Of a stretch of 64,000 bases of DNA, positions 43,598 to 51,775 are shown piece by piece (the stretch's first letter is position 1; each line of letters starts with the position of its first letter). Made by a program: the position numbers and the translations under genes. Source of the DNA: SURF-33 sp964598885 (lineage in GTDB: Bacteria > Desulfobacterota > Desulfobacteria > Desulfobacterales > Desulfosalsimonadaceae); the NCBI GenBank assembly GCA_964598885.1, contig CAZRES010000001.1, forward strand, positions 24,312 to 88,311, read 5' to 3'. The notes beneath the pieces are model-generated. The model was not told the origin of the DNA. It worked only from the letters and a program-made list of their open reading frames with translations, and ran no database searches.

Positions 43598-46264
43598 TTA
43601 TGACCGGTTCAGCCGCCAGTCATAGGGTTGATAGTCAATTCTTATTCTTCCCGCCTTTTTCTCCAAAAATTGTCGGGACTTTTCGTCATACAGATAAGGA
43701 GAAATAAAACGAAGCCGCTCTGCAGAGGTTTGGCCGAAATCTTTAGCATACCATTTGAAAACTCTGGAGAGTTTTACTTTTTGGTTTCCCTCGTCGATTT
43801 GTATTCCCCCGGAATTTAAAAAGGTTTTACCGGATATTTCAAGTTCTTCATCCAGGTTTGGGGCCGTATAGACCTCAATGGGAGGACAGGATAATGAGGC
43901 GCACACAAGAGCAAAATGGATGCGGGGGTCTGTTTTTTCAATGATATAACGAAGTCTCGGGTCATTTTTTCCAAAAGGTTTGTATATGGAATGCGGAAGC
44001 CGGTTGTTGCTCCGAAGAATTCCATGCTCAATATCGTCGGCAGTGAAAACCATTCCATTCACCAGGTATTGTATTCTCCTGAAAAAACGAGGCACTTCCT
44101 TAATCGAATTGCGGATGCCCAACTCGATAACTCCGTGAATGACCAGAACATTGAAAATGTTTATCCAGAAGGCCAGTTTTTCGTTCCGGGTTTTAAGGGT
44201 GTTGAGATCAAACATATCCAGGTGCATGCTGCAATTCAGATATTCCTGATATACAGGTGAACCGGCCATTTCCTCGTAGGCGATCCTTCCCTCAGCGGCA
44301 CGAAAATAGGCTCCTCTCATGGTATTCATCAATTGTTTCATATCTTTGGCGATATCTGTCGGCTCTGCTTTTCCGGTCAGATTCCCGCTATTGAGCGAAT
44401 ACTTCCGGATGATCAGCATTTTGTGTTCAAGCTTTTGTGGAAATGTTTTTTCAGGAATGAATATTTTGTTTTGACGCTTGTTTTTGCAAAGGGAAACCAC
44501 ACTGTTGATAAAGCCGATATGGGTGAAAGCCTGCGGAAAATTTCCCAGGGCCTCTTGCCAGAAATTATCATATTCTTCGGAAAAAAGACCCAGGTGGTTG
44601 GCAGTATTTTTCAAATTTTTCAAAAGATTTTCTGCTTCTTCAAATCTTTGTTGACCGATGAAATTATCCACGAGCCAGAAAGTGCAGACCAGAAAAACCC
44701 CTTCCGTTCCCGGAAGCCCATCTTCCGCCTTATACCGGTACACCAGGCCGTCTTCATTTGTAAGTTCCCTGCAAACAGCTTCGACAGTTGAAACCATTCG
44801 GGGATCGTCATAGGCAAGAAAACCATAAAACGGTATCAGTAAATTGCTGGCATCCAGTGCATCCGAGTCATAGTGTTGGACAAAGGACCTTTTTTTCTTA
44901 TTCCACCCCTTCTCCAGGACCTCTTGACGGATGCGCGCTCTGAGACGTGTCCAAAGATCCAGATCCGCCGGAAATCCATAGCGGCGTGCAATGGTAATCC
45001 CCCGGTCCAAGGCGGTCCAGCACATGATTTTGGAATAAACGAAGTGGTATGGTCCGCCCCTGACTTCCCAGATTCCAGAATCCTTACTCTGCCATTCTTT
45101 GACCACCGTATTGCAGATATCCCGGAGAAACGGCCATAAATTAAAGTCAATTTTCCCTACATAATTGGACAGTTTTAAAGCAGCATCCATGATTTCGCCA
45201 TAGATATCCAGTTGCTTTTGATCATGAGCTCCGTTTCCAACACGCACAGGATACGAGCCTTTATACCCTTCAAGGTGAGAAAACTCTTCTTCTGCGGTCT
45301 TTGAATCCTCACGAAGTCCGTAAAGAATGCGAAGTTGGGGGCCGCTTTGACGAATGACATTTTCCATCCAGCGAAGATAGGCTTCCATTTCGCTTAGATG
45401 CCCGACATTGTAAAGCGCGTCAATGGTAAGGGCGGAATCGCGTATCCACGAGTACCGGTAATCCCAGTTTCGAACGCCGCCAATGGTTTCAGGAAGGGAT
45501 GTGGTTGCAGCAGCAGCAATGGCGCCGGTAGACTTGAATTCGAGAAGCTTTAGAACAAGAGACGAACGTTCAACCATCGGCCCGAATTCTTCGAGGTCAA
45601 GTTCTATCCCGGTCTCATTTTTGCCAAGCCATTCGGACCAATATTTTTTGGTTTTTTCCAGAAAATCTTCTCCCTGCTTTTCAAGCAGTTTCGGTGCGCG
45701 ATTTTTTGTGTATCCAAGCCGAACCCAGAAGCGGTCCCCTTGTTTCAAGTGCCATAAGGCTTTTGCTCCATTGCTCTGTATCGTCCATTCTCCTGAGGTT
45801 GTGTGCAAAACAAGCGTTTCATCTGTGCCTCGGGCCGTCAGCACCCCATCCTCTAATTCCATCGCAGGCATTTGCCTGGCATAATCAAACCTGGGATCAA
45901 AAAATCCTTTAACAACCAGTTCCCCCTGATTTACTTCCACATACCTGTATATTTCCGTATTTTTGTCCTCATATCGATTCTCTCTGAATAGAGGCATAAA
46001 ATCGATGAGTGTCATAATCCCCTGACGAGTCCGGAACATCGTCTTTAAAATATTGGTTCCCGGCAGATACCGGACCACAGAATCCCAATTTGCTTCAGGC
46101 TTGATGTAAAAACGTCCCCCATTGTTTTTGTCGAGAATGGCGGCAAAAACACTGGGAGAATCCATATAGGGCAGACATAACCAGTCAATGCTTCCGTCAT
46201 TTCCCACCAGCGCCAGGGTGTGGGAGTTGCCGATAATTCCGTAATCGCTGATCTTTTTGTACAT
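43598..46264 (-). CDS. GH15 glucoamylase/trehalase-like hydrolase fused to DUF547
   Basis: 888 residues from the ATG at 46264 (AAAGGTAAG site; the frame extends to 46321). Residues 1-~620 are a bacterial GH15 enzyme: SDYGIIGNSHTLALVGNDGSIDW start, catalytic-site segment IGGVRNWDYRYSWIRDSAL and HLEGYKGSYPVRVGNGAHDQ with the general acid region. From about 660 to the end is a complete DUF547 domain (KLAFWINIFNVLVIHGVIE, LVCASLSCPP). No signal peptide. GH15 proteins of this type hydrolyse trehalose or alpha-glucans. The fusion is unusual; a free DUF547 protein is at 36810. Confidence 0.88.
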   Translation of the reverse strand: MYKKISDYGIIGNSHTLALVGNDGSIDWLCLPYMDSPSVFAAILDKNNGGRFYIKPEANWDSVVRYLPGTNILKTMFRTRQGIMTLIDFMPLFRENRYEDKNTEIYRYVEVNQGELVVKGFFDPRFDYARQMPAMELEDGVLTARGTDETLVLHTTSGEWTIQSNGAKALWHLKQGDRFWVRLGYTKNRAPKLLEKQGEDFLEKTKKYWSEWLGKNETGIELDLEEFGPMVERSSLVLKLLEFKSTGAIAAAATTSLPETIGGVRNWDYRYSWIRDSALTIDALYNVGHLSEMEAYLRWMENVIRQSGPQLRILYGLREDSKTAEEEFSHLEGYKGSYPVRVGNGAHDQKQLDIYGEIMDAALKLSNYVGKIDFNLWPFLRDICNTVVKEWQSKDSGIWEVRGGPYHFVYSKIMCWTALDRGITIARRYGFPADLDLWTRLRARIRQEVLEKGWNKKKRSFVQHYDSDALDASNLLIPFYGFLAYDDPRMVSTVEAVCRELTNEDGLVYRYKAEDGLPGTEGVFLVCTFWLVDNFIGQQRFEEAENLLKNLKNTANHLGLFSEEYDNFWQEALGNFPQAFTHIGFINSVVSLCKNKRQNKIFIPEKTFPQKLEHKMLIIRKYSLNSGNLTGKAEPTDIAKDMKQLMNTMRGAYFRAAEGRIAYEEMAGSPVYQEYLNCSMHLDMFDLNTLKTRNEKLAFWINIFNVLVIHGVIELGIRNSIKEVPRFFRRIQYLVNGMVFTADDIEHGILRSNNRLPHSIYKPFGKNDPRLRYIIEKTDPRIHFALVCASLSCPPIEVYTAPNLDEELEISGKTFLNSGGIQIDEGNQKVKLSRVFKWYAKDFGQTSAERLRFISPYLYDEKSRQFLEKKAGRIRIDYQPYDWRLNRS

Positions 46265-46436
46265 TCGATTGCTTACCTTTCTGTTCGAAATTCCGGACAA
46301 AGCATCATTTGTCCTCTGCATTTATGCCGGATTTAATGCTGAGTAAGTTACTGGGCAAGGTTTTTCATCAGCATTATTATACTGCCGGCGGCTGATGTGC
46401 CGCAAGTCTTGCAGTTTAAGAATTATCCTTTAAAAA

Positions 46437-46500
46437 ATCACGGTCTCTTCATAATGGTTTATGTTCCGCAATATGAACCTGTAAGAAAAGAGACCGTGAT
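46437..46500. repeat. 13-bp perfect inverted repeat
   Basis: ATCACGGTCTCTT (46437-46449) and its exact complement AAGAGACCGTGAT (46488-46500) flank 38 bases. It lies in the region upstream of the formate/nitrite channel gene. It may be a hairpin in RNA or an operator; there is no T run after it. Confidence 0.6.
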
Positions 46501-46634
46501 GGAACAACAAGTTTATATTACAGTTTTCTATTGTACGGCAACAGGAAAAGATAATTTAAACGCCATTGTATATCGGTCGAAGTAAAACACCAATCCGGCA
46601 ATGCGGAAATTCTCGCGCGGATTATGGATCAGTA

Positions 46635-46647
46635 TGTCACATGTGCC
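46635..46647. promoter_or_regulatory. Putative enhancer site (TGTCACATGTGCC)
   Basis: Contains the 8-base palindrome CACATGTG about 200 bases upstream of the sigma-54 promoter of the FNT gene. The same octamer in a similar context (GACACATGTGGC) occurs upstream of the sigma-54 promoter of the DUF4168 gene. Confidence 0.4.
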
Positions 46648-46841
46648 GTAACAACGCAGAAGGACGAGTTGGTTCATCCTTTTCCCCAATCGGCTGATTT
46701 TCTCATCATATTAATCGATAATATTTTTCTGCTTGCCGCTGTGGATCGCTTATCATCTGTACTGGTATTATTTTGTTCATGCGCTTTTGTTGCTCTTATA
46801 TTTTTAATTATTTAAGTTAGTTGGAAAGATATAAATTGGAT

Positions 46842-46857
46842 TGGCACAGGGACTGCA
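46842..46857 (+). promoter_or_regulatory. Sigma-54 (-24/-12) promoter of the FNT channel gene
   Basis: TGGCACA-GGGA-CTGCA: GG and GC are 10 bases apart, and the -24 element TGGCAC is perfect. Transcription would start near 46868, about 70 bases before the ATG. Confidence 0.7.
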
Positions 46858-46938
46858 ATATATAGCACCGCAACAGGCTGCTTTACCGGTTGGGAATTTA
46901 TTGCACCGTTAAAGGATTAAGTAAGGAGCGAGATTTTC

Positions 46939-47913
46939 ATGCATGAGCGACAGATGTCCCCTGAAAATGGCAACCATGCGAATATTGGAAAACATACAGA
47001 GGAATTTACCATAACGGCGGAATCCGACAACAGTGAAACCCAGCGCTCGAGAGAAAGAAAATGGGAAGACAATGATTGTGTGCCCGTTATACTGAAGCGT
47101 TCAGATGAGGCCGTCCGTCACCCGGATGACATTCTGGAAAAAGCCATCATGGAAGGCGCTGAGCAGATCCGCCGTCCCTTTGCCTCGCTGGCGCTGTCAT
47201 CGCTGGCTGCCGGGATCATTCTCGGCTTTACCGCAATGGTTGCAGCCGTGGTATATGCGCATGAGGGATTTTTCGAAAATCCGCTCAGTTTTCGTTTGGC
47301 AACAGCAATGGTATATCCGCTGGGATTTGTTGTCTGCATCATGAGCGGCACTCAGTTGTTCACCGAGCATACCGCAAAAGCAATATACCCCTTTCTTGAA
47401 GGCAAAGCAGGATCAGCGGGTTTGTTGCGGCTTTGGACAATCATCATTATCGGAAATATTCTCGGAACAATAATAATTGCGGTTCTGCTTACGTTTTCCG
47501 ATGGCGTGATTGAGGCCAAAGAGGGATATATCGAACTTGCCTATCATTTTACCCGTTACGGGAATGCCGAAATTTTTATCAGCTCTCTTCTCGCGGGATG
47601 CCTGATGGCTCAGGGCGGGTGGCTGGTGTTTGCAACGCCGCCCAATATCAGTCAGATTGTCGGTATTTACATCGTGACCTTTTTAATCGGTATCGGACAG
47701 CTGCATCATTCCATCGCCGGTTCCGCTGAAATGTTTACCGCCCTGTTTATCAGTGATCAATTTACGCTTCCGCAGGTGGCGCGATGTGTCGGAATGTCGG
47801 TCATAGGCAATCTTTTCGGCGGAAGTGTGTTTGTAGGGGCGTTAAATTATGCCCATATCCGCAAAACTCAGAAGCTGGCGGGCGGATCCCGCGTTGCGGT
47901 GATTGATTCTTAA
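46939..47913 (+). CDS. Formate/nitrite transporter (FNT) family channel
   Basis: 324 residues. An unusual hydrophilic N-terminal extension of ~75 residues precedes the six-helix FNT fold, whose SLAAGIILGFTA, SGTQLFTEHTAKA (re-entrant loop) and VGNLFGGSVFVG-like (IGNLFGGSVFVG) motifs are visible. FNT pentamers conduct formate, nitrite or hydrosulfide; specificity cannot be told. Clear TAAGGAG ribosome site. It has a sigma-54 promoter and an upstream palindrome shared with the DUF4168 gene, and it is convergent with the HK/NtrC pair that probably regulates it. Confidence 0.9.
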   Translation: MHERQMSPENGNHANIGKHTEEFTITAESDNSETQRSRERKWEDNDCVPVILKRSDEAVRHPDDILEKAIMEGAEQIRRPFASLALSSLAAGIILGFTAMVAAVVYAHEGFFENPLSFRLATAMVYPLGFVVCIMSGTQLFTEHTAKAIYPFLEGKAGSAGLLRLWTIIIIGNILGTIIIAVLLTFSDGVIEAKEGYIELAYHFTRYGNAEIFISSLLAGCLMAQGGWLVFATPPNISQIVGIYIVTFLIGIGQLHHSIAGSAEMFTALFISDQFTLPQVARCVGMSVIGNLFGGSVFVGALNYAHIRKTQKLAGGSRVAVIDS

Positions 47914-47950
47914 CGCCGGGTCTTTGCAATGCAGGAAGCGGTAACCCCTT

Positions 47951-49369
47951 TCAATCATCGATATGTCTGTACAGGGTTCTTCTGCTGATGCCTAAAACGG
48001 CGGCGGCTCGTCTTTTGTTTCCGCCCACTTTTTTAAGGACATAGTTTAAATAGTGCTTTTCAATGTCTTTGAGTGTGGGCAGCATTTCATGTTTCTGTAA
48101 AAAAGCGTCCAGGAGAGGGGACGGATCATTTTCTGTTTCTTCGGATGGGTCGGCGGGCCTTGCGTGCCGGCGAATTTTGATGGGAAGATGTTCCGTGGCG
48201 ATTTGGTCGCCATGGCAGAACGTCACGGCTCTTTCGATGATGTTCTGCAGTTCCCGGATATTTCCGGGAAACGTATAGGCCATGAGTTGATCAATGGCCT
48301 CTGATGAGAATCCTTTAATATCTTTTCCCATCTGAAGGCAATACCGGTTCAGGAAATGGGCGGCCAGAAGCGGGATATCGTCCTTGCGCTCCCGCAATGG
48401 CGGTATGGTAAGGGTGAACGCCTCCAGGCGGTAGTAAAGATCCTGGCGGAACGCGCCCGAGGCAATCAGGTCGCCGAGTTTTTGGTTGGTGGCGCAGACG
48501 ACCCTGACATCGACCTGTTGTTCCGTGTTGCCGCCCACGGGCCGGAAGGCGCCGTCCTGAAGTACGCGCAGCAGTTTGGATTGAAGGTTATACGGCATTT
48601 CACCGATTTCATCGAGAAACAGGGAACCGGTATGGGTCCGCTGGAACAGGCCTTGCCGGTTTTTTACGGCGCCGGTGAAGGCCCCTGCTTCGTGGCCGAA
48701 AAATTCACTTTCCAATAATTCGGCCGGTATCCCCGCGCAGTTGACGGCAAGAAACGGTGCGTCTTTTCTGGGACTCACATCATGCAGGGCTTTTGCCACC
48801 AGTTCCTTTCCCACGCCGCTCTCCCCCTCGATCAACACCGGACCCTGGGCAGCGGCGATTTCCCGGAGTTGATCGAACATGACCCGCATTTTCCGGCTCT
48901 GTCCGATCATGCCCTGGAACCCGTCCCGGGCCATAAGATCGCGGAAACGGAGCACTTCTTTTTGCAGGCTCCGATGACGCAGAATCCGCTTCACGCTGAG
49001 CATGAAATGCTCCAGATCCAATGGTTTGGCAAGAAAATCGTCGGCCCCGCTTTTTAATGCCTCCACGGCCTGGGAGATGCTGCCGAAAGCTGTGATGATC
49101 AGAAAGCCCGGCTGGGCGTACTGCTGTTTGCTCCATTCCAGCAATGCCATGCCGTCAGCGTCCGGCAGTTTGAGGTCGCTGATCACCAGGTCCGGCTCCC
49201 ATGATTTCAGAAAATTTCTGGATTCTTCGGCAGATGACGCGGTCTTTACAACGTAACCGGCCTCTTCAAGTTCCTCGTATAGCAGTTGAGCCAATCCCTG
49301 GTCATCTTCGGTCAGCAGAATACGTTCTTTTTTGTTACTTTTGCCTTTTGGCGATATGGTTTCAGGCAT
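47951..49369 (-). CDS. NtrC-family sigma-54 response regulator
   Basis: 472 residues from the ATG at 49369, which has an AGGAAG site and overlaps the kinase stop by eight bases; the longer frame to 49597 runs through the kinase gene. Receiver (ILLTEDDQG, VISDLKLPD, IITAFGS, LAKPLDLEH), AAA+ domain with Walker A GESGVGKE, an intact GAFTGA loop and LDEIGEM, then a Fis-type helix-turn-helix (RRAAAVLGISRRTLYRH). Unlike the activator at 20073, all key residues are present. It probably acts on the two sigma-54 promoters that flank this pair (46842 and 51013). Confidence 0.93.
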   Translation of the reverse strand: MPETISPKGKSNKKERILLTEDDQGLAQLLYEELEEAGYVVKTASSAEESRNFLKSWEPDLVISDLKLPDADGMALLEWSKQQYAQPGFLIITAFGSISQAVEALKSGADDFLAKPLDLEHFMLSVKRILRHRSLQKEVLRFRDLMARDGFQGMIGQSRKMRVMFDQLREIAAAQGPVLIEGESGVGKELVAKALHDVSPRKDAPFLAVNCAGIPAELLESEFFGHEAGAFTGAVKNRQGLFQRTHTGSLFLDEIGEMPYNLQSKLLRVLQDGAFRPVGGNTEQQVDVRVVCATNQKLGDLIASGAFRQDLYYRLEAFTLTIPPLRERKDDIPLLAAHFLNRYCLQMGKDIKGFSSEAIDQLMAYTFPGNIRELQNIIERAVTFCHGDQIATEHLPIKIRRHARPADPSEETENDPSPLLDAFLQKHEMLPTLKDIEKHYLNYVLKKVGGNKRRAAAVLGISRRTLYRHIDD

Positions 49370-50852
49370 AATTTTCTTCCTGGTCCTTTCCTGTATCATC
49401 GGTTTGCGGCGGCAGCGTAATCCGGAACCCGGCGCCGCCAAGGGAACTTTCGAAAACCTGAATCTCGCCTCCGTGCTCCCGGATGATTCCGTGAACCACG
49501 GAAAGCCCGAGACCGGTATTACGAGCGGTATTATGCGTGCTGAAAAACGGCTCAAAAATTTTTGGTTTGATTTCCTCAGCGATTCCTTCTCCATCATCTT
49601 CTATTTCAAAAATTATGTCATGATTTTCAGATGTTTTCCAGTGCAGCTCCACGCGCGTGGTTTTTCCCGCCTGGGCGGCGTTTCGCAAAAGATTGATCAA
49701 TGCCTGCTCCAGCCGGAGCGGATCGACGTGCAGAAAGGGGCCGGGCTCCGGACCCTGCATGAAAAATGCCACTTTGCCGCCGGTTTCCTTGCGAACCGTG
49801 GAAACCGCGGATTCGGCCAGACGGTCCGCATGAATCCGGCGTTTCTGGCGCATGGCGCCTTTGCCGAAATCCAGAAGCTGCCGCACGATGTCGCTCATGC
49901 GCTGTACCTGATGCCGGATATCATATAGGCTGTTTTTATGGACGGAATCGATATCGGCATCTCTCAGGCAGCGTTGGGCCTTGCCGTCGATCAGGGACAA
50001 AGGAGCGCCCAATTCGTGGGCCACGCCGGCGGCAAGCCGGCCGATGGCCGCCATTTTTTCGTTTTGCCGGAGCCTGTCTTCCAATGCCTCCTGGACCTTG
50101 CGCCGTCTGATCACCTCTTTTTCCGAGCGATCCATACTATCCAGCATGGCATTAAATGACCTGGCCAGGGCCTCGATTTCCTGCGGACCGCCGGTGTCAG
50201 CCCGGTGGGATCGGTTTCCGGCCTGGATTTTTGTCATGCTGCTTGCCAGTTGTTTAAAATACCGGCCGGCAGCCCGCTCAAAACCGAACAGAACCATTCC
50301 GGCGATCAATAGCCCCAGACCCGTGATTGCGATGGAAAGGCCGATTCGAAGATTACGGATGTGGTCTTCAAAATCACTTTTCTTCCGGATGACCTTCAGC
50401 AAGCCGTTGCTTTTGCCGGCGGTATCGAAAAGCGGAACAAAATAGGCGTATACCCGCCTGCCCTGAATCCGTTCGTATTGGCCTTTACGTCTTCCGTCTT
50501 CCACTACCTCCACCAGATCATGCTGCCGCTGCTCGGGCTCAACCGCGCCCACGGCGGCGATGCGCCGGCCGCTGGTATCATAAACATAAGCGCCGTATAC
50601 GCGATCGATATGAAATACCGATTCCAGTGCCTGGCCGACGCTGCCGGATCTGTCTTTCTCAAGGCTGTAGCTTACCGGCAATCGAATGGCTCTGGCCACA
50701 AGTTCTACATCTTTTTGCATGCGTTTTTCAATAATGTGCTCCATAACGCCCAGGCTCGCGTAACTGATAACGCCCATGACCAGCACAATGGGAATAATGA
50801 TATTGATCACCAGAACCGACCGCAGGCTGAAGCGTTTTAAAAACGCGGTCCC
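49362..50852 (-). CDS. Membrane sensor histidine kinase (HAMP, HisKA, HATPase)
   Basis: 496 residues from the ATG at 50852 with an AAGGGAG site. Helices at about 13-32 and 170-190 enclose a periplasmic domain with a Cache/PAS-like VYGAYVYDTSGRRIAAVG strand. A HAMP region follows, then H box AAGVAHELGAPLSLI, N box NLLRNAAQA, G1 DDGEGI and G2 NTGLGLSV. The HELGAPL variant of the H box is usual for NtrB/HydH-like kinases paired with NtrC-type regulators. It is the cognate kinase of the regulator at 47951. Confidence 0.92.
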   Translation of the reverse strand, partial: GTAFLKRFSLRSVLVINIIIPIVLVMGVISYASLGVMEHIIEKRMQKDVELVARAIRLPVSYSLEKDRSGSVGQALESVFHIDRVYGAYVYDTSGRRIAAVGAVEPEQRQHDLVEVVEDGRRKGQYERIQGRRVYAYFVPLFDTAGKSNGLLKVIRKKSDFEDHIRNLRIGLSIAITGLGLLIAGMVLFGFERAAGRYFKQLASSMTKIQAGNRSHRADTGGPQEIEALARSFNAMLDSMDRSEKEVIRRRKVQEALEDRLRQNEKMAAIGRLAAGVAHELGAPLSLIDGKAQRCLRDADIDSVHKNSLYDIRHQVQRMSDIVRQLLDFGKGAMRQKRRIHADRLAESAVSTVRKETGGKVAFFMQGPEPGPFLHVDPLRLEQALINLLRNAAQAGKTTRVELHWKTSENHDIIFEIEDDGEGIAEEIKPKIFEPFFSTHNTARNTGLGLSVVHGIIREHGGEIQVFESSLGGAGFRITLPPQTDDTGKDQEENYA

Positions 50853-50876
50853 CATAGAAAATCTCCCTTTACAAAA

Positions 50877-50903
50877 CGACACATGTGGCTTTTTGTCACA
50901 TGG
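50877..50903. promoter_or_regulatory. Putative enhancer site upstream of the DUF4168 gene
   Basis: GACACATGTGGC contains the palindrome CACATGTG (50880-50887), followed 9 bases later by a second half-site TGTCACATGG (50895-50902). It lies ~125 bases upstream of the -24/-12 promoter, the usual spacing for NtrC-type activators. Confidence 0.45.
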
Positions 50904-51012
50904 TTTTCATGAATGATATTTTATTGTCTCACGACGTAAGGATAACGTAAGGATAAATTAAATTATTATAAAATTATATAGTTATAAATTATATTATGCT
51001 TTTTTATCATTC

Positions 51013-51028
51013 TGGCATGACATATGCA
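51013..51028 (+). promoter_or_regulatory. Sigma-54 (-24/-12) promoter of the DUF4168 gene
   Basis: TGGCATG-ACAT-ATGCA: GG and GC are 10 bases apart; two mismatches to consensus. Transcription would start near 51040, leaving a ~70-base leader. Confidence 0.65.
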
Positions 51029-51108
51029 AGTTTTGAATACCATACATGGTAATAGAGTGCATTACCATCAATACGTTTATTTTACATTTTTAAAAGGAGG
51101 TGAACAAA

Positions 51109-51519
51109 GTGAATGCAAAAACCATACGCAAAAAAATGACTGTTTGGAAAACCCTTGCCCTGGTAGCGGCTCTGGTATGCCTGATGAGCGTACCGGTTAC
51201 TGCCCAAGATGCCGGCGGACAACAGTATCAAACGCAGCAGCAGCAGCAACAGCCGCCGCCTTCCGATTTCAGTGATAATGATCTGGAAAAATTCGCCGAG
51301 GCTCAATCCAAAGTTGAAGATATTCGGTCCGAATATTCCGAGGCCCTGAGCGAGGTGGAAGATAACGCGGAAGCCCAGGCTCTGCAGGAAACCTACAGCC
51401 ATCGGATGGTTCAGGTTATTGAAAATAATGGCCTGAGCGTAGAAGATTATAATCAAATCATCATGGCGATGCAAGGGGATGAAGAACTGCGTGAAAAAGT
51501 GAATAACCTGATGAACTAA
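51109..51519 (+). CDS. DUF4168 domain protein, exported
   Basis: 136 residues from the GTG at 51109, seven bases after a perfect AAAAGGAGGT site. Signal peptide (about 1-33, cut after VTAQ or TA/QD), a Gln-rich linker (QTQQQQQQPPP) and a DUF4168 helical domain (FAEAQSKVEDIRSEYSEAL, LSVEDYNQIIMAMQ). The family is periplasmic and of unknown function; it commonly appears in stress-induced envelope proteins. It has its own sigma-54 promoter and lies divergent from the HK/NtrC pair. Confidence 0.87.
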   Translation: MNAKTIRKKMTVWKTLALVAALVCLMSVPVTAQDAGGQQYQTQQQQQQPPPSDFSDNDLEKFAEAQSKVEDIRSEYSEALSEVEDNAEAQALQETYSHRMVQVIENNGLSVEDYNQIIMAMQGDEELREKVNNLMN

Positions 51520-51542
51520 CCAAAACCTGTAATTCAATCCGG

Positions 51543-51579
51543 GCCTGTTCATGAGCCATTGCAGATACAATGAACAGGC
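51543..51579 (+). terminator. Hairpin after the DUF4168 gene
   Basis: Perfect 10-bp stem GCCTGTTCAT/ATGAACAGGC with a 17-base loop, starting 24 bases after the stop. No T run follows, so it may end transcription weakly or protect the 3' end. Confidence 0.5.
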
Positions 51580-51690
51580 TCGGCACCACCCATCGCAACA
51601 CTGCTTTCTTTCCTTGTTTTTCCTCCATCTGTAACTGTCGATCTCTCATTCCAGTTGTACAAAAAAGCCGTAAAAGCATATTCATCAACC

Positions 51691-51719
51691 TTGACACGCC
51701 CCCTGTTTGTAAGGCATAC
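51691..51719 (+). promoter_or_regulatory. Probable sigma-70 promoter of the moxR cluster
   Basis: TTGACA (51691-51696) and GCATAC after 17 bases (51714-51719; CATACT at 18). Transcription would start near 51727, about 50 bases before the MoxR start. Confidence 0.55.
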
Positions 51720-51775
51720 TGGCTTAGGATAAAAATTTGAATTCACTATATTTTCCGTAATGGGCCCATACGCTT

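Larger units (their letters stand above)
46265..46938. other. Low-GC divergent intergenic region upstream of the FNT gene
   Basis: About 670 bases, more AT-rich than its surroundings. It holds the 13-bp inverted repeat, a CACATGTG palindrome (46638-46645) and a sigma-54 promoter (46842-46857), each listed separately. Two open frames of ~62 codons (46397-46585 and 46624-46815) lack good ribosome sites and I do not call them. Confidence 0.55.

Noticed and set aside
46397..46815. Two ~62-codon open frames upstream of the FNT gene
   Set aside because: No good ribosome sites and no recognisable protein; they overlap the inverted repeat and enhancer-like site.
46808..46920. A 33-codon open stretch (about WIGTGTAIYSTATG) ahead of the FNT gene
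   Set aside because: No start codon with a ribosome site; it overlaps the sigma-54 promoter.
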